Shown piece by piece: positions 60,207 through 64,000 of a DNA stretch of 64,000 nt. Under the pieces are notes generated by a model, which worked only from the letters and a program-made list of their open reading frames with translations, searched no databases and had not been told where the DNA came from. The stretch comes from Mesorhizobium australicum (GTDB taxonomy: Bacteria > Pseudomonadota > Alphaproteobacteria > Rhizobiales > Rhizobiaceae). The DNA lies in NCBI RefSeq assembly GCF_900177325.1, contig NZ_FXBL01000004.1, positions 434,001 to 498,000 of the forward strand, read 5' to 3'. A program made the translations under genes and the position numbers. The number at the start of each line of letters is the position of its first letter. Within the stretch, counting starts at the first letter, position 1.

Positions 60207-63092
60207 ATGACACGCTTGTACGAGGTCATATTCGTCCAGCACGATTTCCGCTTCATTGCGTTGGCAGTGTGTATTTGTGCGCTGGGTTCCCTGACCAGCA
60301 TTGCTGTCGCCCAGCACGCTTTGAAGCACGAAACCCGCATCGTTCGCATGAAGTGGCTGGCGTTCGCTGGCTTGGTGACAGGATTGGGCGTTTGGGCCAC
60401 GCATTTTACCGCGATGCTGGGATATCGGGACGATCTCGAAATACACTACGATCTTTCCGCTGCACTTGTCTCGATCGCATTAGCGGCGGGCCTGGCGAGT
60501 TCAGGGTGGCTGATCGGCTTTTCACGGCGCGAACATGGAATGCTTGCAGGCCTATTGTTTGGCGCTGCCATCGCCGCTGCGCACTTCATCGACCTGCATG
60601 CAATCCGAGTTGCCGGAACCGTCCACCATGACCCTCTATGGGTCTCGGCATCGCTCACGCTTGGACTCAGCCTCGGCGCTTTGTCTGGCTGGTTATTCGC
60701 CAAGGATAAAGATGAAGTCTTGGCTTGGTCCGCCGCGCTGGCATTCTTCTGTGCAATCGTCTCGCTTCATTTCGTTGCCATGGCCGGGGTCACTATCGTG
60801 CCGGGCGGTGATCTGGATTTGACAGGTTGGACCGGCACATCTGACGAATTGGCAGCAATGGTCGTAGGTAGCTTCCTGCTCCTTCTCGTAGCAGCCGTGA
60901 CCGTCACATGGCAGTCAGCGAGCGCGGCACGGATCACCGCCCGCCAGCAGGCAGACCTACTCCAAGCGCTCGATACCTTACGCCGCAGCGAAGCGCATCA
61001 CCGTGCATATGTGGAACTCAACCCACAGATCGCATGGGTGGCCAACCCCAGTGGACAAATCACCGAGATCGCACCCCTGTGGCGAGATTTGGTGGGCGTC
61101 TCTCTTGAAGAAAGCTACGGCGACGGCTGGAAGCGCGTCTTGCACCCCGACGACCTGCCACCGATTGTGGCCATGTGGGATGAAGCAGTTCGGACGGGTG
61201 ACGAAGATCGGGTAGACGCTCGATATCGCGTGCGCTTGGTGGACGGCTCGTATCGGTGGTTCCGGGTCCGCGCACGGCCAAGGCGTGAGGTCGATGGGAC
61301 CATCGTTGCCTGGTATGGAAGTCTTGAGGACATCCATGATCAAGTGCTTGCGGAAGAGGCGCTGCGGTTGAGCGAGGAACGTTACCGGCTAGCGTCTCGT
61401 GCCACGAATGATGTCATCTGGGACTGGTCATTCGAGGATCAGCGCGCCACATGGGCTGGGGCGCACAAGAAGGTTCTGGGTTACCCCCAGTTGCAGGGGC
61501 ACACCGACCTCAGCTTCTGGCTTGATCGCATCCACCCTGACGATCTTCCACGCGTCCTTGCGAGCCAGTCGAGAGCCTTGGAAACGGGCGCGGACTACTG
61601 GCACGAAGAGTATAGATTTCTCACGGCCTCCGGCGAATGGATCGACACGAGATCACGCTGCATCATCGTGCGCGATGCGAACGGCCAGTCTGTCCGCCTC
61701 GTTGGCTCGATGCTCGACATTACGCAACAGAAGAAGGCTGAGGCAGAGCTCATGTGGGCCGCCTTCCACGACCCCCTGACGAAATTGCCAAATCGGTCAC
61801 TCTATCGAGTGAGACTTCGTACCGCAGTCGAAATTGCCGGGCAAAACGACAATTACGTTGCTCTCATCGTCCTCGACATGAACGGTTTCAAGGAGCTGAA
61901 TGATACGCTGGGGCATTCGGCCGGCGATAAGGTCCTGGTGGAGATGGCAGCCCGACTCTCCGAGAACCTCCCCGTAGGCGCTACGGTCGCGCGCTTGGGC
62001 GGAGATGAGTTCGCCGTTATCCTCCCTGACCTTCCATCTGTCACGTCCCAAGCGAGCGTGGTTGACCGAATCTCGCACATCCTTATCGACACTGTGGAGT
62101 ACACTGGCCTCTCCATCCCGGTCAGCTTCTGCGGAGGAGTGGCGCTGTGGCCTCGGGATGCCCGCGAACCTGACGAGTTGCTGATTGCCGCGGACTTGGC
62201 CCTCTACGATGCCAAGACCAAGATGCCGGGAACCATTACGGAGTTCACACCCAGTCTCCGCATGGTCGCAGAGGAGCGGGCATTGATGCTGGGAAGGGCG
62301 CGTGCCGCTCTGACCAGTGATCGAGTCGTCCCCTTCTATCAGCCGAAGATCGATCTCCACTCTGGAAAGATCATGGGATGGGAGGCGCTGCTACGCATCA
62401 CGGGCGAAGATGGAGAAGTCCACCCACCGTCGCGTATCGCTGCAGCCTTCTCCGACCCCGAAATCACCGTCAAACTGACTGACCGGATGCTCTCGCGCAT
62501 GTTCTCTGATCTCGCGAAATGGCGAGCAATGGGGGTCGAGGTAGGACGTCTGGCTGTGAATGTCTCCGCTGGCGATTTCCGCCAGCAGACCCTCGCAGAA
62601 CGCATCTTGGCCCACGCGCAAGAACACGGGCAGACACTGGCCGAAATTGACATCGAGGTGACGGAAGGTGTCCTCATCGGGCAACTCGGACCCGAGGTGT
62701 CGCGGATGCTGGAGGAGCTTCGGTCCATGGGGGTCATGGTTGCGCTCGATGACTTCGGCACCGGCTACGCCTCTCTCACCCATCTCCAGAAATTTCCCGT
62801 CGATGTCATCAAGATCGACAAGACGTTTATCGACCAGCTCGACTACCAAGATGCCAAGGCAACCGCTGTCACCGATGCAATACTTCAGATGGCCAAGCGC
62901 CTGGATATGCAGACCGTCGCCGAAGGCGTCGAGACGGTTGAGCAAGCCCGCTATCTGAAGGCGAGAGGATGCAACATCGGGCAAGGCTATCTGTTCAGCC
63001 GCCCCCTCCCGGCGTCAGAGGTGCCAGCATTCATGTCAGCTCCGGCGTTTCAGACCTGGGAGTTCGGATCGGCGCTGTCGCCAGCGCGTTAG
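60207..63092 (+). CDS. MHYT-PAS-PAS-GGDEF-EAL c-di-GMP protein
   Basis: 961 residues from the ATG at 60207 (a GTG at 60177 adds ten). Seven transmembrane helices with MHYT-type motifs (WATHFTAMLGY, AAAHFIDLHAIR, SLHFVAMAG) proposed to bind copper and sense oxygen, CO or NO. Two PAS domains (about 275-400 and 400-520), GGDEF with intact RLGGDEF and EAL with WEALLR, LAVNVSAGDF, DDFGTGYAS. No RxxD site. Probably a bifunctional or EAL-dominant protein at the inner membrane. Same strand as the GGEEF gene, 146 bp downstream of it. Confidence 0.92.
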   Translation: MTRLYEVIFVQHDFRFIALAVCICALGSLTSIAVAQHALKHETRIVRMKWLAFAGLVTGLGVWATHFTAMLGYRDDLEIHYDLSAALVSIALAAGLASSGWLIGFSRREHGMLAGLLFGAAIAAAHFIDLHAIRVAGTVHHDPLWVSASLTLGLSLGALSGWLFAKDKDEVLAWSAALAFFCAIVSLHFVAMAGVTIVPGGDLDLTGWTGTSDELAAMVVGSFLLLLVAAVTVTWQSASAARITARQQADLLQALDTLRRSEAHHRAYVELNPQIAWVANPSGQITEIAPLWRDLVGVSLEESYGDGWKRVLHPDDLPPIVAMWDEAVRTGDEDRVDARYRVRLVDGSYRWFRVRARPRREVDGTIVAWYGSLEDIHDQVLAEEALRLSEERYRLASRATNDVIWDWSFEDQRATWAGAHKKVLGYPQLQGHTDLSFWLDRIHPDDLPRVLASQSRALETGADYWHEEYRFLTASGEWIDTRSRCIIVRDANGQSVRLVGSMLDITQQKKAEAELMWAAFHDPLTKLPNRSLYRVRLRTAVEIAGQNDNYVALIVLDMNGFKELNDTLGHSAGDKVLVEMAARLSENLPVGATVARLGGDEFAVILPDLPSVTSQASVVDRISHILIDTVEYTGLSIPVSFCGGVALWPRDAREPDELLIAADLALYDAKTKMPGTITEFTPSLRMVAEERALMLGRARAALTSDRVVPFYQPKIDLHSGKIMGWEALLRITGEDGEVHPPSRIAAAFSDPEITVKLTDRMLSRMFSDLAKWRAMGVEVGRLAVNVSAGDFRQQTLAERILAHAQEHGQTLAEIDIEVTEGVLIGQLGPEVSRMLEELRSMGVMVALDDFGTGYASLTHLQKFPVDVIKIDKTFIDQLDYQDAKATAVTDAILQMAKRLDMQTVAEGVETVEQARYLKARGCNIGQGYLFSRPLPASEVPAFMSAPAFQTWEFGSALSPAR

Positions 63093-63530
63093 TTAATGCG
63101 TCGCGGCACATCGAGCGGGACACTCTCTACAGAACGTGGTGACTTACGTCAGCCACCCTCGATTGCCCTCTTGCACCGGGGCAAGCGCGGTGTCGTGCCT
63201 TGCCCAAAGACGTGGCCCGAAATGTAGGGGCCGGCTGACCCTGGCATGAGCCTGCCGAGTTTTCACACGGCTTGACTTTGCATCCCCGGCATCCCACGTT
63301 CTGCGGCATGTTGATCGATCTTTGCACCCTCCCGCTTGAACGGGCGTTCCCCATCGCGGGCACCTAACCCCCGGCTCGGTCGCGTCGCGCCCCGGCCGCG
63401 GGGCATAGGGCTACACGCGCTGCGAAATGCGGCGATGTAGGAACGGCGACAAACCAATTCACACAGACAGTCCTTCAGCCGTTGCGCCCGTTGTCGCGCC
63501 CGCGGTTCGATCATTTGAAAGAGTTTTGAA
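63093..63530. other. 438-bp intergenic region before rnk
   Basis: No gene supported. A hairpin GCCCCG/CGGGGC (63389-63404) and a cysteine-containing ORF (63127-63363, minus) were noted; the ORF lacks a clear ribosome-binding site and is not called. Confidence 0.4.
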
Positions 63531-63974
63531 ATGGCCACCACCACGGGCAGGCGCAAGCCCGCCATCACCATGACCCGCTCCGACCATCAGAGCCTGTCGC
63601 GCCTTGCCGAGTCCCGGGCCGCAAGGGATCCGGATTTGTCCGACCAGCTCCTCGCCGAACTCGACCGCGCCCGCGTGGTGGAGGACAGGCGCATCGCGGC
63701 CGACGTCGTCCGCATGGGCTCGACGCTGCGGTTCACCACCGACGCGGGCGAGGACCGTACGGTCACGCTCGTATTCCCCGGAGAGGCTGACATCGCGATG
63801 GGAAAAGTGTCGGTCCTGACGCCTATCGGCGCGGCCCTGATCGGCCTGTCAGCCTCCCAGTCGATCGACTGGACGTCGCGCGACGGCCGCGTCCACAGGC
63901 TGACCGTCGAGCATGTCGGACAGAACGATGTCGCACGGCCGCCACGGCCGCAGCCCGAACTGCGGACGGCATGA
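63531..63974 (+). CDS. Rnk/GreA-family nucleoside diphosphate kinase regulator
   Basis: 147 residues. N-terminal coiled region (SDHQSLSRLAESRAARDPDL, then LLAELDRARVV), then the GreA/GreB C-terminal-like domain with VRMGSTLRFTTDAGEDRTVTLVFPGEADIAMGKVSVLTPIGAALIGL. It matches Rnk-type proteins that bind RNA polymerase through the secondary channel and influence nucleotide metabolism. Its stop overlaps a possible next gene at 63971. Confidence 0.9.
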   Translation: MATTTGRRKPAITMTRSDHQSLSRLAESRAARDPDLSDQLLAELDRARVVEDRRIAADVVRMGSTLRFTTDAGEDRTVTLVFPGEADIAMGKVSVLTPIGAALIGLSASQSIDWTSRDGRVHRLTVEHVGQNDVARPPRPQPELRTA

Positions 63975-64000
63975 CCATGTCAATGCCTCTCAGCCGCCTC
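63971..64000 (+). CDS. Possible CDS start at the window edge
   Basis: ATGACCATG overlaps the rnk stop (ATGA) and reads ten codons to the window end. Too short to assign; it may be coupled to rnk. Confidence 0.25.
   Translation, partial: MTMSMPLSRL

Noticed and set aside
63127..63363. Cysteine-containing 78-residue ORF before rnk
   Set aside because: It lacks a clear start signal and recognisable family, and the composition is compatible with chance.

Overview
The window is high-GC DNA with alphaproteobacterial, most likely Rhizobiales (Mesorhizobium-like), gene content. The evidence is the ImuA-ImuB-DnaE2 mutasome, a GTTC-N7-GTTC SOS box, HWE histidine kinases, GGAAC-N16-CGTT (EcfG-type) promoters, a Usg-like protein and the DUF736/DUF2493/DUF2958/ParB/ArdC backbone of rhizobial integrative conjugative elements (ICEs) and plasmids. 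I see no tRNA, rRNA, CRISPR array or transposase.

Region 1 (1-18.3 kb) is the maintenance and regulation end of an ICE or plasmid, nearly all on the minus strand: a ParA partner (cut by the window edge), parA, repA with iterons inside its 3' end, an AlpA/RdfS-like excisionase, a two-ORF FseA-type excision activator, a QseM-like antiactivator facing a QseC-like XRE repressor across a large operator dyad, a second XRE repressor, DUF736, a membrane protein, DUF2493, a Toprim protein, a giant methylase-helicase, small conserved genes, a large ParB, DUF2958, a frameshifted ArdC and an SRAP (YedK) gene. The most exciting item is the FseA/QseM/QseC module. A UUU-UUU-C slippery site at 2756-2762 joins two ORFs by +1 frameshift exactly as described for FseA of ICEMlSymR7A, and the activator lies directly upstream of the excisionase, repA and parA. 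Two covarying hairpin leaders precede DUF736 and DUF2493, and a common leader precedes parB and ardC.

Region 2 (18.3-21.2 kb) is a defence-like cassette: an AbiJ-NTD3 type protein, an unknown small protein and an XRE regulator in one operon, divergent from a phospholipase-D-fold protein.

Region 3 (21.2-31.6 kb) is DNA repair: DnaE2, ImuB, ImuA, a LexA box, DinB, a LigD lacking the phosphoesterase domain, DUF3606, exonuclease III and a 3-methyladenine glycosylase.

Region 4 (31.6-41 kb) is a general-stress set with EcfG-type promoters: a DUF892 ferritin-like protein, large catalase, isochorismatase, HWE kinase, PRC-barrel protein, a plasmid-stabilization-like basic protein, a YghA-like dehydrogenase, a DUF2231 membrane protein, a sorbosone-dehydrogenase-type lipoprotein and cytochrome b561. 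Region 5 (41-45.6 kb) is a caa3-type oxidase operon (CoxB with cytochrome c domain, fused CoxA-CoxC, a small membrane protein, CtaG).

Region 6 (45.6-50.6 kb) holds a very large tyrosine-recombinase-like integrase flanked by 12-bp direct repeats, then groES-groEL. Region 7 (50.6-64 kb) has small stress and membrane genes, an M23 peptidase, two VOC proteins, a degenerate HWE-type kinase, three c-di-GMP signalling proteins and an Rnk/GreA-family protein. Several single-base homopolymer frameshifts lie in region 1. One matches a programmed site; the others (13.5 kb, 16.85 kb) could be decay or read errors.
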